From positions 1 through 5,209 of the forward strand of contig JAQBPP010000151.1 in NCBI GenBank assembly GCA_028287455.1: DNA of 5,209 nt. The letters run 5' to 3'. A model generated the notes under the pieces. The model had not been told where the DNA came from and made no database searches. It worked only from the letters and a program-made list of their open reading frames with translations. Below are positions 1-5,209 of the stretch, one piece after another. Every line of letters starts with the position of its first letter. The stretch's first letter is position 1. Both the position numbers and the translations under genes were made by a program. Source of the stretch: Bacilli bacterium (lineage in GTDB: Bacteria; Bacillota; Bacilli; Tumebacillales; JAQBPP01).

Positions 1-781
1 TCACCGCTAATTTAATTGAATCGGGAGGAATAGTTGTGACTTCCCCTTGAGCAGAAGCATTGGTAAATCCGCCAGCAGCCAAAATGACAATTTGGCGCAA
101 CCACACTTGAATCGGCCACATTTCCAAATTGTTTAAGTAAAGGACGGCAGTGAACCAGGAATTCCAGTTGGCAACCGCGTAAAACAAGGTGAAAGTGGCC
201 ATCGCTGGCAAAGACAGCGGGATGACGATTTTCCAAAGGATTTGCAGATCGTTGTACCCATCAAGCTTGGCTGACTCCTCAATTTCCTCTGGCAGCTGCT
301 GAAAGAAATTTTTTAGCAAAATCAAATTGAATGCGCTTATGGCAGAAGGCAACCAGAGAGAGAAATAGGTATTCAAAAGCCCAAACTCTTTCACAACAAG
401 GTAAGTTGGAATCATCCCACCCCCGAAAAGCATCGTAAAGACTACCATCAGCATAAAGAATTTGCGGCCCATCAAGCGGGTCTTGGCCAACGGATAGGCC
501 ATGACAGCAGTCAATACCAGATTAATGGCGGTGCCCACCAGCGTAATGAAAATAGAAATCAGCAAACTGTGCAAAATAATATTGGAAGAGAAAATGTAAC
601 GGTAAGCATCCCATGAAATCTGAGTTGGGATCAGGACAAAAGCGTGGGTCAAAAGTTCTTTTTCAGATACTACAGACCCTGACAGAATATAGAGAAAAGG
701 AAGAAAGCTCATCAGTCCAACGATAAATAAAACCAAGTAGATGATCCAGTCATAAATACGAAGTCCCTGCATCCTTTTCAT
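1..781 (-). CDS. Carbohydrate ABC transporter permease, YtcP/LplC type (3' end cut by window edge)
   Basis: Inner-membrane permease subunit of a binding-protein-dependent sugar importer (COG0395, MalG-like half). It forms a heterodimer with the permease encoded just upstream. The readable 260 codons show hydrophobic segments at about residues 12-33, 68-92, 107-129, 138-160 and 192-214. The cytoplasmic EAA loop, which docks the ATPase, is at residues 169-188 (E169, D174-G175, I185, P188). The last readable residues (TIPPDSIKLAV) match the point where family members enter their final membrane helix, so roughly 35 residues are missing to the left (estimated from the usual ~295-residue length). 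The ATG shares its A with the TGA of the upstream permease (TGATG), and GAGGGGG lies 7 nt upstream inside that gene, so the two are almost certainly translationally coupled. A second in-frame ATG three codons later has no good ribosome site. Closest known relatives by type are B. subtilis YtcP, YesQ and LplC. The substrate is unknown, though (oligo)saccharides are typical for this family. Confidence 0.93.
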   Translation of the reverse strand, partial: MKRMQGLRIYDWIIYLVLFIVGLMSFLPFLYILSGSVVSEKELLTHAFVLIPTQISWDAYRYIFSSNIILHSLLISIFITLVGTAINLVLTAVMAYPLAKTRLMGRKFFMLMVVFTMLFGGGMIPTYLVVKEFGLLNTYFSLWLPSAISAFNLILLKNFFQQLPEEIEESAKLDGYNDLQILWKIVIPLSLPAMATFTLFYAVANWNSWFTAVLYLNNLEMWPIQVWLRQIVILAAGGFTNASAQGEVTTIPPDSIKLAV

Positions 782-1752
782 CAATAGACCCCCTCTTGTC
801 CGAGACACTTGGCAACAAAGTTAGCCGAAATCACTAGCACCAAACTCACAATCGACTTAAATAATCCGATTGCTGTGGCATAGCTTAACTGGCCATTTGC
901 AAGACCTGTGGTGTAGACATAGGTATCAAACACTTCCCCCACATCTCGAGTATTTGAACTCAGCATCAGGAAGATCTGCTCAAAACCAGAATCCAAGAAA
1001 TTGCCTAATCTTAAAATCAAGAGAATCACGATCGTTGTCAGCAAAGCCGGATAAGTGATATGGCACAATTGCTGCCAACGGCCTGCTCCATCAATTCGTG
1101 CTGCTTCGTACAATTGCGGATCAATCCCAGACAATGTAGCAAGAAAAATCACAGTCCCCCACCCGGTTTCCTTCCAAATGACTTGCAGTGTAATTAGTGG
1201 GCGAAACCAATGCGGATCGGTGAGAAACGCGATACGGTTTATACCGAAATGAATCAGAAGTTGATTGATTAATCCATCTGATGTCGCGAGCAGCACATAA
1301 CACATCCCGACGACAACCGGCCAGGAAATAAAGTGCGGCAGGTAAATGAACGTTTGAATCGTTCGTTTGAATGGCTCCCATCTGATTTCATTTAAAATCA
1401 GTGACAAGATAATAGGCATTGGAAAGAAGAATACCAGATTGTAAATAGCAAGGATAAAGGTGTTTCGAAACAGCTGCCAAAACGATGGATCATTAAAGAA
1501 ATTATGAAAATTGAGCAGACCCACCCACTTGCTGCCTAGGATTCCCAGAAAAGGCATGTAATTTTGAAAAGAAATAATGACACCGTACATGGGAAGATAT
1601 TTGAACAGCAAGAAAAAACCGACTCCTGGCAACAACATCACGTAGAGCCATATATCTCTCCTAATGTTTCGCCATATATAAGTTGAAGTTCTGATTTTTC
1701 GCAGCGGCCTCTTGACCGCATTCATCTGCGGTTCGATCCTGATTTCTTGCAC
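781..1752 (-). CDS. Carbohydrate ABC transporter permease, LplB/YteP type
   Basis: First permease of a sugar ABC importer (COG4209, LplB family; MalF-like half), 323 residues, the usual length. Residues 1-30 are a basic cytoplasmic tail. The first membrane helix, at about 34-54, ends in the family hallmark LLPGVGFFLLFKYLPMYG. It is followed by the conserved region ISFQNYMPFLGILGSKWVGL. Further hydrophobic segments lie near 97-120, 139-157, 186-206, 236-250 and 292-313. The EAA loop is at 216-235 (E216-A-A, D221-G222, I232, P235). The start is GTG: AAGGGGG lies 7 nt upstream and no in-frame ATG has a comparable site (the next, codon 10, has none). The ATG 7 nt further upstream is in another frame and meets a stop early. 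The gene follows a terminator and about 160 bp of control region, and overlaps the next permease by one base. ATP hydrolysis probably comes from a shared, unlinked MsmX-like ATPase, since none is encoded here. Confidence 0.94.
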   Translation of the reverse strand: MQEIRIEPQMNAVKRPLRKIRTSTYIWRNIRRDIWLYVMLLPGVGFFLLFKYLPMYGVIISFQNYMPFLGILGSKWVGLLNFHNFFNDPSFWQLFRNTFILAIYNLVFFFPMPIILSLILNEIRWEPFKRTIQTFIYLPHFISWPVVVGMCYVLLATSDGLINQLLIHFGINRIAFLTDPHWFRPLITLQVIWKETGWGTVIFLATLSGIDPQLYEAARIDGAGRWQQLCHITYPALLTTIVILLILRLGNFLDSGFEQIFLMLSSNTRDVGEVFDTYVYTTGLANGQLSYATAIGLFKSIVSLVLVISANFVAKCLGQEGVY

Positions 1753-1759
1753 CTGTCAT

Positions 1760-1766
1760 CCCCCTT
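1760..1766 (-). promoter_or_regulatory. Ribosome binding site deciding the GTG start of the LplB-type permease
   Basis: On the minus strand AAGGGGG sits exactly 7 nt before the GTG at 1752. The same G5 core with 7-nt spacing precedes the YtcP-type permease (793-789) and the GerP-family gene (4483-4487), which supports GTG as the true start. Confidence 0.75.
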
Positions 1767-1807
1767 TTCAGCTTTTCCAGGCATAGAGTCTACTGAAATT
1801 AAAGCAG

Positions 1808-1836
1808 CAGATGAGAATTTCGTACATAATCATCTG
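1808..1836. repeat. 7-bp inverted repeat overlapping the possible permease promoter
   Basis: CAGATGA (1808-1814) and TCATCTG (1830-1836) are perfect inverted copies separated by 15 bp. They lie across the candidate -10/-35 region of the permease promoter, so they could be a second operator or fold in RNA. A 7-bp dyad can also arise by chance. Confidence 0.35.
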
Positions 1837-1840
1837 GCAA
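1811..1840 (-). promoter_or_regulatory. Possible sigma-A promoter for the permease operon
   Basis: On the minus strand TTGCCA (1840-1835; five of six bases match TTGACA) is followed after 18 nt by TCTCAT (1816-1811; four of six match TATAAT). Transcription would begin near 1804 and leave a leader of about 50 nt before the GTG. It lies downstream of the regulator's terminator and about 18 bp from the proximal copy of a 22-bp direct repeat, a sensible geometry for an AraC-type activator. An alternative -10 is TTTAAT at 1803-1798 (five of six), which lacks a good -35. The assignment rests on matching by eye only. Confidence 0.35.
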
Positions 1841-1858
1841 GAAGTTGGCTTGCATTTG

Positions 1859-1917
1859 GAAAATTAATCAACTCTCTCGACAAATAATCATTTGAGAGAA
1901 TTGAAGAAGTCTCTCAA
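1859..1917 (-). repeat. Imperfect 22-bp direct repeat, candidate operator of the AraC-type regulator
   Basis: On the minus strand two 22-bp copies begin at 1917 (TTGAGAGACTT...) and 1880 (TCGAGAGAGTT...). They are identical at 16 of 22 positions, share GAGAGA and AATT cores, and start 37 bp apart. AraC-family proteins commonly bind paired direct repeats upstream of -35. These copies lie between the regulator's terminator and the possible permease promoter, and the proximal one ends about 18 bp from the candidate -35. The repeat is directly visible; binding by the adjacent regulator is inferred. Confidence 0.5.
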
Positions 1918-1919
1918 TT

Positions 1920-1957
1920 AAAGCAAAAGGACAAGGACAGTTGTTTCTGCCTTATCC
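1920..1957 (-). terminator. Rho-independent terminator after the AraC-type regulator gene
   Basis: On the minus strand the stem pairs GGATAAGG (1957-1950) with CCTTGTCC (1936-1929), including one G-U pair. It continues through CAG/CTG with one bulged base and closes on a 6-nt loop. An interrupted T tract, TTTTGCTTT (1928-1920), follows. It starts 34 nt past the regulator's stop codon, so the regulator and permeases are probably separate transcription units, though the broken T tract may allow read-through. Confidence 0.72.
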
Positions 1958-1991
1958 TAGTGAGTTTACTGACACTTATCTGCAGCCCATG

Positions 1992-4265
1992 TCAGGAGAC
2001 ATCCCGAAACCTACTGCGGTACTGACCTGGTGTCATTCCGACTGTTTTTCGAAAATAACGGATAAAATTTTGCGAGTTTGTATATCTTAGACTTTCAGCG
2101 ATTTCTGCAACCTTTTTTTCCGTCTCCATTAACCATTTTTTCGCCATTTTCAAACGATATTCCGCCAGGTACTCGCTAAACGACAATCCGGTCTCCTTGC
2201 GAAAAACTTGCCCGATGTAACTTGGATTATAATTCAATTTGTCGGCACAGACTTTTAAAGACAAGTCTGTTTGAAATGCCTCTTCAATTAGATTTTTCAC
2301 GTCATTGGAAATTGAAAAATGCTCCATTTCAATCCGTTCAGTCAGATTTTTCAGGATTGGATCAACCAGAAACTTTTTCAGCCAGTTCTCCACTTCTAGA
2401 GCAGATCCTAGATGGTATAGTTCCTGCATGACTTCACCAAACGTAAAAGGACCATAAACGGAGATGCCCATATCCTGTGCGACTTGAATCAAATCGAGCA
2501 CAAACCGCAGTGTCAAAAGAAAACATTCATCACGCGACAGATTTCCAGCGAATACTTTCCGAACAAACTCATGGAGAAAATCTTCGACTTTTTCGCTGTT
2601 GAGTATCTTAATGGCATCCAACAACTCCACTTGTGCCTCTTCTGGATACCTTAAGCTTGAAATCGATATCTTTTTTAGATCATCGAAAAAAAGCACCGAT
2701 TGTTCATAAGATTCACCTCGATATTTTAATGCCTCCAATGCTTCAAAATATGCCAGGTGCGTATCTTTTAAATCCATATAAATCCTGCTGACCCCAATAT
2801 TGATTTTAATGAACAAATACTCTGTTAAAACAGCCTGAATACTTTCAATAATTTTAAACAGACTTTGTTTAAAATCTGTGCTGCTGGCATCCTGGTTTCC
2901 AAAAAACGTAATTTGCGATTGTCCGATAACAACCGGCGGCAGTTTAAGATAATCAGCCAATAAATGTTCGATGATATTGTTCATGATAAACATCAATAGA
3001 TCACGATCTTCCTCCGCATAGCGAGTATCGTCGAGACTTCCAATTTGAATCGCAAAAACAGCGTATTGCTGCCAATCAACAGGCAAATTCAACTGAATGA
3101 GCTTATCCTGGATTTCGGATGGTTTCACCATTCCCTGCAGCAATTTCACTACGAAAAAATTCCGTAATTGGCTCACTTGGGCCTGCAGTTGTTCGGACAA
3201 TCGATTTTGATTGTTCATTAGCAATTGAAATTCGTCTTCAATCGATTGGATTTCATCATTTTTCCTATTGCTTGCTGAAGACATATGAACAACCGATTGA
3301 TACAACCTGAATATGGGGAAGTACAGTTTTCTGGAGAAAAATACGGACACAATCAAAATCATAAAAATCACAATCAGTGCCATACAAAATGTATACCATG
3401 CAATCGACCGTGATGCGAGGGTCAAGTCTTTCAAATTCACAATGGAGACATACGTCCATCCGGTATAAGGCGAATATTGATCCACCACTCCAACACGAGT
3501 TCCATCCCAATTCATCGTCATGCTGTTCGGGTTTGGATTCTTATCAAGTCTTTGCAGCAAATCTTGCCCTGACAAACCGAGATTTGCAACTGGAGTTCCT
3601 GTTCTTGCGACCGTCTGTCCAGTGTCACCTAGAATCATGAAAGTGCCGATTGACGGATTGCTCAAAAATTGCTGCTCCACATCATGCAAAGGAATTTCGA
3701 GCATATACATTCCGATTGGACTAGCTGAATTAAAGGGAATTTTCTTGACCAAAAGCAGCTTCTGGCTGTCACTAGTCCAAAAGGAAGCGGGCAACTCAGC
3801 CATTGGCGTATGTAAAATCTTTTGCTCAGTCTTATCTGTTTGGACCGGCGGGAATTCAAAACCCATGTTATCAAACGTCCATCCTTCTGATAAACTGAAC
3901 AATTTAGAAGAATTGGACAGCCCTGGCGTGCGTATTTGATTCAAAAGTGTTCTTAGAGACGAAAAGGTGCTGTAGGTATCAAAATCCGGCTGCGGACTTG
4001 TGCCCAGCAATTGAGCAATGGATTGGTCCGCTACAGGTGAATTCAAAAACTGGATCACTGAATTATCTGCTGCTTGCAATTGCTGTTCAATGTTCGATGT
4101 AACTTGGTTCATAAGCATTGAATTAGCCAAATGAACTTTTTCCTGTACGATTTTTACAGATTTGAAATAGGACAGTAGCCCAATGATCAAAACAGGCAAA
4201 ATGCCAATAAGCATGCTGAATACGATTAAACGAGAAAAATATTTGGACTTTTTAAAAGTATTCAT
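1992..4265 (-). CDS. Membrane-bound AraC-family regulator with extracellular sensor domain (YtdP/YesS type)
   Basis: One-component transmembrane transcription regulator of 757 residues; B. subtilis YtdP and YesS have the same architecture and similar length. Using numbering from this start: a membrane helix at about 12-33; an extracellular Cache-like sensor at 35-288; a second helix at about 290-310; a short HAMP-like/coiled-coil linker at 312-368; a region ending in SRIYMDLKDTHLAYFEALEAL (493-513), typical of the GGDEF_2-like domain of YesN-type proteins; and an AraC DNA-binding domain at about 652-756 with two helix-turn-helix units (LSLKVCADKLNYNPSYIGQV, then VAEIAESLRYTNSQNFIRYF, closing with GMTPGQYR). 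It has no receiver or kinase domain, so it signals through the membrane on its own. It probably controls the two permease genes downstream. Start choice: an ATG at 4283 would add six residues (MAGCDL) but has no ribosome site, while this ATG is preceded by GTGATC, which pairs with the 16S tail. Both initiation contexts are weak. A cre box lies just upstream. Confidence 0.93.
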   Translation of the reverse strand: MNTFKKSKYFSRLIVFSMLIGILPVLIIGLLSYFKSVKIVQEKVHLANSMLMNQVTSNIEQQLQAADNSVIQFLNSPVADQSIAQLLGTSPQPDFDTYSTFSSLRTLLNQIRTPGLSNSSKLFSLSEGWTFDNMGFEFPPVQTDKTEQKILHTPMAELPASFWTSDSQKLLLVKKIPFNSASPIGMYMLEIPLHDVEQQFLSNPSIGTFMILGDTGQTVARTGTPVANLGLSGQDLLQRLDKNPNPNSMTMNWDGTRVGVVDQYSPYTGWTYVSIVNLKDLTLASRSIAWYTFCMALIVIFMILIVSVFFSRKLYFPIFRLYQSVVHMSSASNRKNDEIQSIEDEFQLLMNNQNRLSEQLQAQVSQLRNFFVVKLLQGMVKPSEIQDKLIQLNLPVDWQQYAVFAIQIGSLDDTRYAEEDRDLLMFIMNNIIEHLLADYLKLPPVVIGQSQITFFGNQDASSTDFKQSLFKIIESIQAVLTEYLFIKINIGVSRIYMDLKDTHLAYFEALEALKYRGESYEQSVLFFDDLKKISISSLRYPEEAQVELLDAIKILNSEKVEDFLHEFVRKVFAGNLSRDECFLLTLRFVLDLIQVAQDMGISVYGPFTFGEVMQELYHLGSALEVENWLKKFLVDPILKNLTERIEMEHFSISNDVKNLIEEAFQTDLSLKVCADKLNYNPSYIGQVFRKETGLSFSEYLAEYRLKMAKKWLMETEKKVAEIAESLRYTNSQNFIRYFRKTVGMTPGQYRSRFRDVS

Positions 4266-4288
4266 CAGATCACAACCCGCCATTTTAT

Positions 4289-4302
4289 TGATAGCGCTTA
4301 CA
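4289..4302 (-). promoter_or_regulatory. CcpA binding site (cre box) upstream of the regulator gene
   Basis: TGTAAGCGCTATCA on the minus strand matches the Bacillus cre consensus TGWAANCGNTNWCA at every defined position, with the central CG inside a palindromic AGCGCT. It lies 24 bp before the chosen start codon. No convincing sigma-A promoter is visible; the best candidate is a weak TTGTGG-N18-TATTTG between 4355 and 4326. A cre in this place would fit CcpA roadblock repression of a sugar-uptake regulator when preferred carbon is present. Recognition is by consensus only. Confidence 0.7.
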
Positions 4303-4423
4303 GCCTGATTATTCTTTTTTCCCTCTCAAATATCCTTCCTCCAGGTTTTTCCACAAGCACAAAGCAAGTGATTTCACTCATGATTCAGGCAAGAACTGGG
4401 ATGACGAAAGGGGGAAACGTCCG

Positions 4424-4474
4424 ATGGGTTGGCACCTAATTCTATGTCACTTTTGCTCTCTCGACGTACAATGA
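4424..4474 (+). CDS. Possible 16-residue leader peptide upstream of the GerP-family gene
   Basis: AAAGGGGG (4407-4414), 9 nt before an ATG, opens a 16-codon ORF, MGWHLILCHFCSLDVQ, ending in TGA 20 nt before the GerP-family ATG. The ribosome site is better than that of many real genes, but the ORF is too short to judge by composition. It contains two cysteines and a histidine pair flanking one of them (HLILCHFC). It could be a regulatory leader, a tiny sporulation peptide, or chance. No homologue is recognised. If the sigma-E/K-like element at 4465 is the real promoter of the next gene, this ORF would lie outside that transcript. Confidence 0.25.
   Translation: MGWHLILCHFCSLDVQ
4465..4472 (+). 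promoter_or_regulatory. Weak sigma-E/K-like -10 element before the GerP-family gene
   Basis: CGTACAAT matches the sigma-E -10 consensus CATACANT at all but one position, and GTCAC at 4446-4450 could supply a sigma-K-like AC at -35, though the 14-bp spacing is shorter than usual for sigma-K. Start of transcription would be near 4479, just before the ribosome site. B. subtilis gerP is expressed late in the mother cell, which makes such a promoter plausible, but the match is weak. Confidence 0.2.
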
Positions 4475-4480
4475 TACGAC

Positions 4481-4487
4481 GAGGGGG
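4481..4487 (+). promoter_or_regulatory. Ribosome binding site fixing the GerP-family start
   Basis: GAGGGGG lies 7 nt before the ATG at 4495, which encodes the family-typical MPAIIG N terminus. The frame is open further upstream to a TTG at 4429, but those 22 codons resemble no family sequence. Confidence 0.8.
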
Positions 4488-4494
4488 AGATTTG

Positions 4495-4857
4495 ATGCCA
4501 GCTATTATAGGAGTAAATGTGATTAATCAAATTGCATCAGTAGGTAACGCCATATTCGGTGATATACCCTTCATTATACCTAAAACTGCAACGAAAACTT
4601 TTTCCGGTGCGGGTTCCGGAAATAACTCGGTCGTTGCATTTACTAGTCAGATTTTCAGCATTAATAATAGCTTGGATACTGATGTCAATGATGAGAATGT
4701 TATAGCGCCTGGTCTTGGAGGGTTGGGCACACTGTTTCCGATCGGCGGACTCCCCTTTAAAAGAGGGAGAGTCTCACCCGTTGCTTTGCGAGGCAAGCGC
4801 AACGTAAACGGACGTCTAGTATCAAACAAACGAAATAAACATCGTGTCAGAGGTTAA
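4495..4857 (+). CDS. GerPA/GerPF-family spore germination protein with basic C-terminal extension
   Basis: GerPA/GerPF-like proteins are small spore-coat-associated proteins that in Bacillus help germinants cross the coat to reach inner-membrane receptors. The first ~70 residues carry the family pattern: MPAIIG at the start, FGD at 21-23, PK at 29-30, KTFSGAGSGN at 34-43, and N-x-L-D-x-D-V near 58-64. Family members normally stop at about 65-80 residues; this one has 120. The extra part runs GLGGLGTLFPIGGLP (73-87) and then a tail (88-120) with 12 Lys/Arg in 33 residues and no acidic residue. The start is set by a strong ribosome site and the conserved MPA. It stands alone rather than in a six-gene gerP operon, at least within the visible sequence, and points away from the sugar operon. 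The family call is firm; which paralogue (A or F) is not, and the tail's role is unknown. Coat binding through basic residues is a guess. Confidence 0.85.
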   Translation: MPAIIGVNVINQIASVGNAIFGDIPFIIPKTATKTFSGAGSGNNSVVAFTSQIFSINNSLDTDVNDENVIAPGLGGLGTLFPIGGLPFKRGRVSPVALRGKRNVNGRLVSNKRNKHRVRG

Positions 4858-4914
4858 CGTAAAGCCATGGGATACCCCAAACGCCCGTCAATCGCTGCAG
4901 GAAACATTTGGACT

Positions 4915-4943
4915 TTGAGTTGATCGAATAAATTGTAACTAAT
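4915..4943 (+). promoter_or_regulatory. Possible sigma-A promoter for the lipoprotein gene
   Basis: TTGAGT (4915-4920; four of six bases match) and ACTAAT (4938-4943; four of six) are separated by 17 nt in the AT-rich part of the 161-nt gap after the GerP-family gene. Start would be near 4950, giving a leader of about 70 nt that includes a 5-bp inverted repeat, GGTCT/AGACC (4976-4980/4992-4996). No clear terminator for the GerP-family gene is visible in the gap. The match is moderate and made by eye. Confidence 0.3.
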
Positions 4944-5018
4944 TCTCCTCTTGAACCGTCTAACTGATAGCTAAAGGTCTCGCTTACAAGAAGACCGCGC
5001 ATTAGGGGAGAGACGATA

Positions 5019-5209
5019 ATGAAACCATATAAACACTTGACTGCTGCATCATCAATTGTGCTGGCATCAGGGATTATGCTTACTGGATGTGGATCTGGAG
5101 CAACGCAACCCGTTGGTTCAAATGCTTCAAGTACTTCTTCAAATTCAGTCAACAGTGCTAATGGTGGTGCGACAAACACAGGCCCCACAGGCTCAACTAA
5201 TAACTCAGG
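5019..5209 (+). CDS. Lipoprotein with Ser/Thr/Asn/Gly-rich linker (3' end cut by window edge)
   Basis: Start of a secreted, lipid-anchored protein, 63 full codons visible. AGGGGAG (5004-5010) lies 8 nt before the ATG. Residues 1-6 (MKPYKH) are a short basic n-region, 7-20 a hydrophobic core, and 21-24 the lipobox LTGC, so lipidation and signal peptidase II cleavage at Cys24 are expected. Residues 25-63 are a low-complexity linker dominated by Ser, Thr, Asn and Gly. No folded domain is reached, so the function cannot be given. Such N termini are common in solute-binding proteins of Paenibacillus-like organisms, but also in other lipoproteins. It is on the strand opposite the permeases, so it is not in their transcription unit. 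Confidence 0.85.
   Translation, partial: MKPYKHLTAASSIVLASGIMLTGCGSGATQPVGSNASSTSSNSVNSANGGATNTGPTGSTNNS

Noticed and set aside
1121..1381. 86-codon minus-strand ORF inside the LplB-type permease
   Set aside because: Same-strand alternate frame of a strongly conserved permease; no independent start signal.
3520..3939. 139-codon plus-strand ORF opposite the regulator
   Set aside because: It lies wholly antisense to the sensor domain of a clear gene, has no ribosome site or recognisable motif, and looks like a frame shadow.
4266..4283. Six-residue longer start (MAGCDL) of the AraC-type regulator at 4283
   Set aside because: Upstream sequence is AT-rich with no Shine-Dalgarno match; the ATG at 4265 has at least partial anti-SD pairing. 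It cannot be fully excluded.
4311..4323. T-rich tract on the plus strand suggesting a terminator
   Set aside because: The preceding palindrome is the short cre core, not a stable stem, and no plus-strand gene lies upstream to be terminated.
4321..4350. GGAGGAAGG ribosome-site-like sequence on the minus strand upstream of the regulator
   Set aside because: Only a TTG and six codons before a stop follow it, and it is over 60 nt from the regulator start.
4367..4378. AGTGA-TT-TCACT inverted repeat in the divergent region
   Set aside because: Only 5 bp with a 2-nt spacer, readily found by chance, and not placed on a clear promoter.
4429..4494. N-terminal extension of the GerP-family ORF from a TTG codon
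   Set aside because: No ribosome site at the TTG, the 22 residues resemble nothing in the family, and the ATG at 4495 has both the strong ribosome site and the conserved MPA start.
4847..5188. 113-codon minus-strand ORF across the lipoprotein start
   Set aside because: It is antisense to a well-supported signal peptide and lipobox with a good ribosome site; its Pro/Ala/Val content is what the opposite strand of the linker would give.
1..5209. CRISPR arrays, insertion sequences, tRNA or rRNA genes
   Set aside because: No regularly spaced repeats, transposase motifs, terminal inverted repeats or tRNA-like cloverleaf sequences were seen on either strand.

Overview
The window is a piece of a spore-forming, Gram-positive (Firmicutes) chromosome, probably from the Paenibacillus/Bacillus/Alicyclobacillus side of the group. 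This rests on four things: a GerPA/GerPF-family spore germination protein, strong G-rich Shine-Dalgarno sequences placed 7 nt before several starts, a textbook CcpA cre box, and an LplB/YtcP-type sugar transporter paired with a membrane-bound AraC regulator. That pairing is typical of Paenibacillus and Bacillus. The species cannot be named from the sequence.

Left two thirds, minus strand (read right to left): a 757-residue transmembrane AraC-type regulator (4265-1992) comes first, then a Rho-independent terminator (1957-1920). A roughly 160-bp control region follows, with a 22-bp imperfect direct repeat, several mutually exclusive inverted repeats and a possible sigma-A promoter. Next are two ABC sugar permease genes that overlap by one base (1752-781 and 781 to beyond the left edge). 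This resembles the ytdP/yteP/ytcP and yesS/yesP/yesQ families of Bacillus subtilis. The regulator probably senses an extracellular (oligo)saccharide or a transporter-linked signal through its outer domain and activates the permease operon. The binding lipoprotein and any glycosidases should lie off the left edge. No ATPase gene is visible; such importers usually share an unlinked MsmX-type ATPase.

Divergent region, 4266-4494: this separates the regulator from a plus-strand sporulation-type gene. A perfect-consensus cre box lies 24 bp upstream of the regulator start and suggests carbon catabolite control. On the plus strand there is a possible 16-codon leader peptide with a strong ribosome binding site and a weak sigma-E/K-like -10 element.

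Right third, plus strand: a GerPA/GerPF-family protein (4495-4857) with an unusual, strongly basic C-terminal extension, then a 161-nt spacer with a possible promoter, then the start of a lipoprotein gene (5019 to beyond the right edge) with a clear lipobox and a low-complexity Ser/Thr/Asn/Gly linker. These two genes appear functionally unrelated to the transporter.

Most of the window is ordinary. The less routine parts are the structured control region between regulator and permeases, and the GerP-family protein with its basic tail and short upstream ORF.
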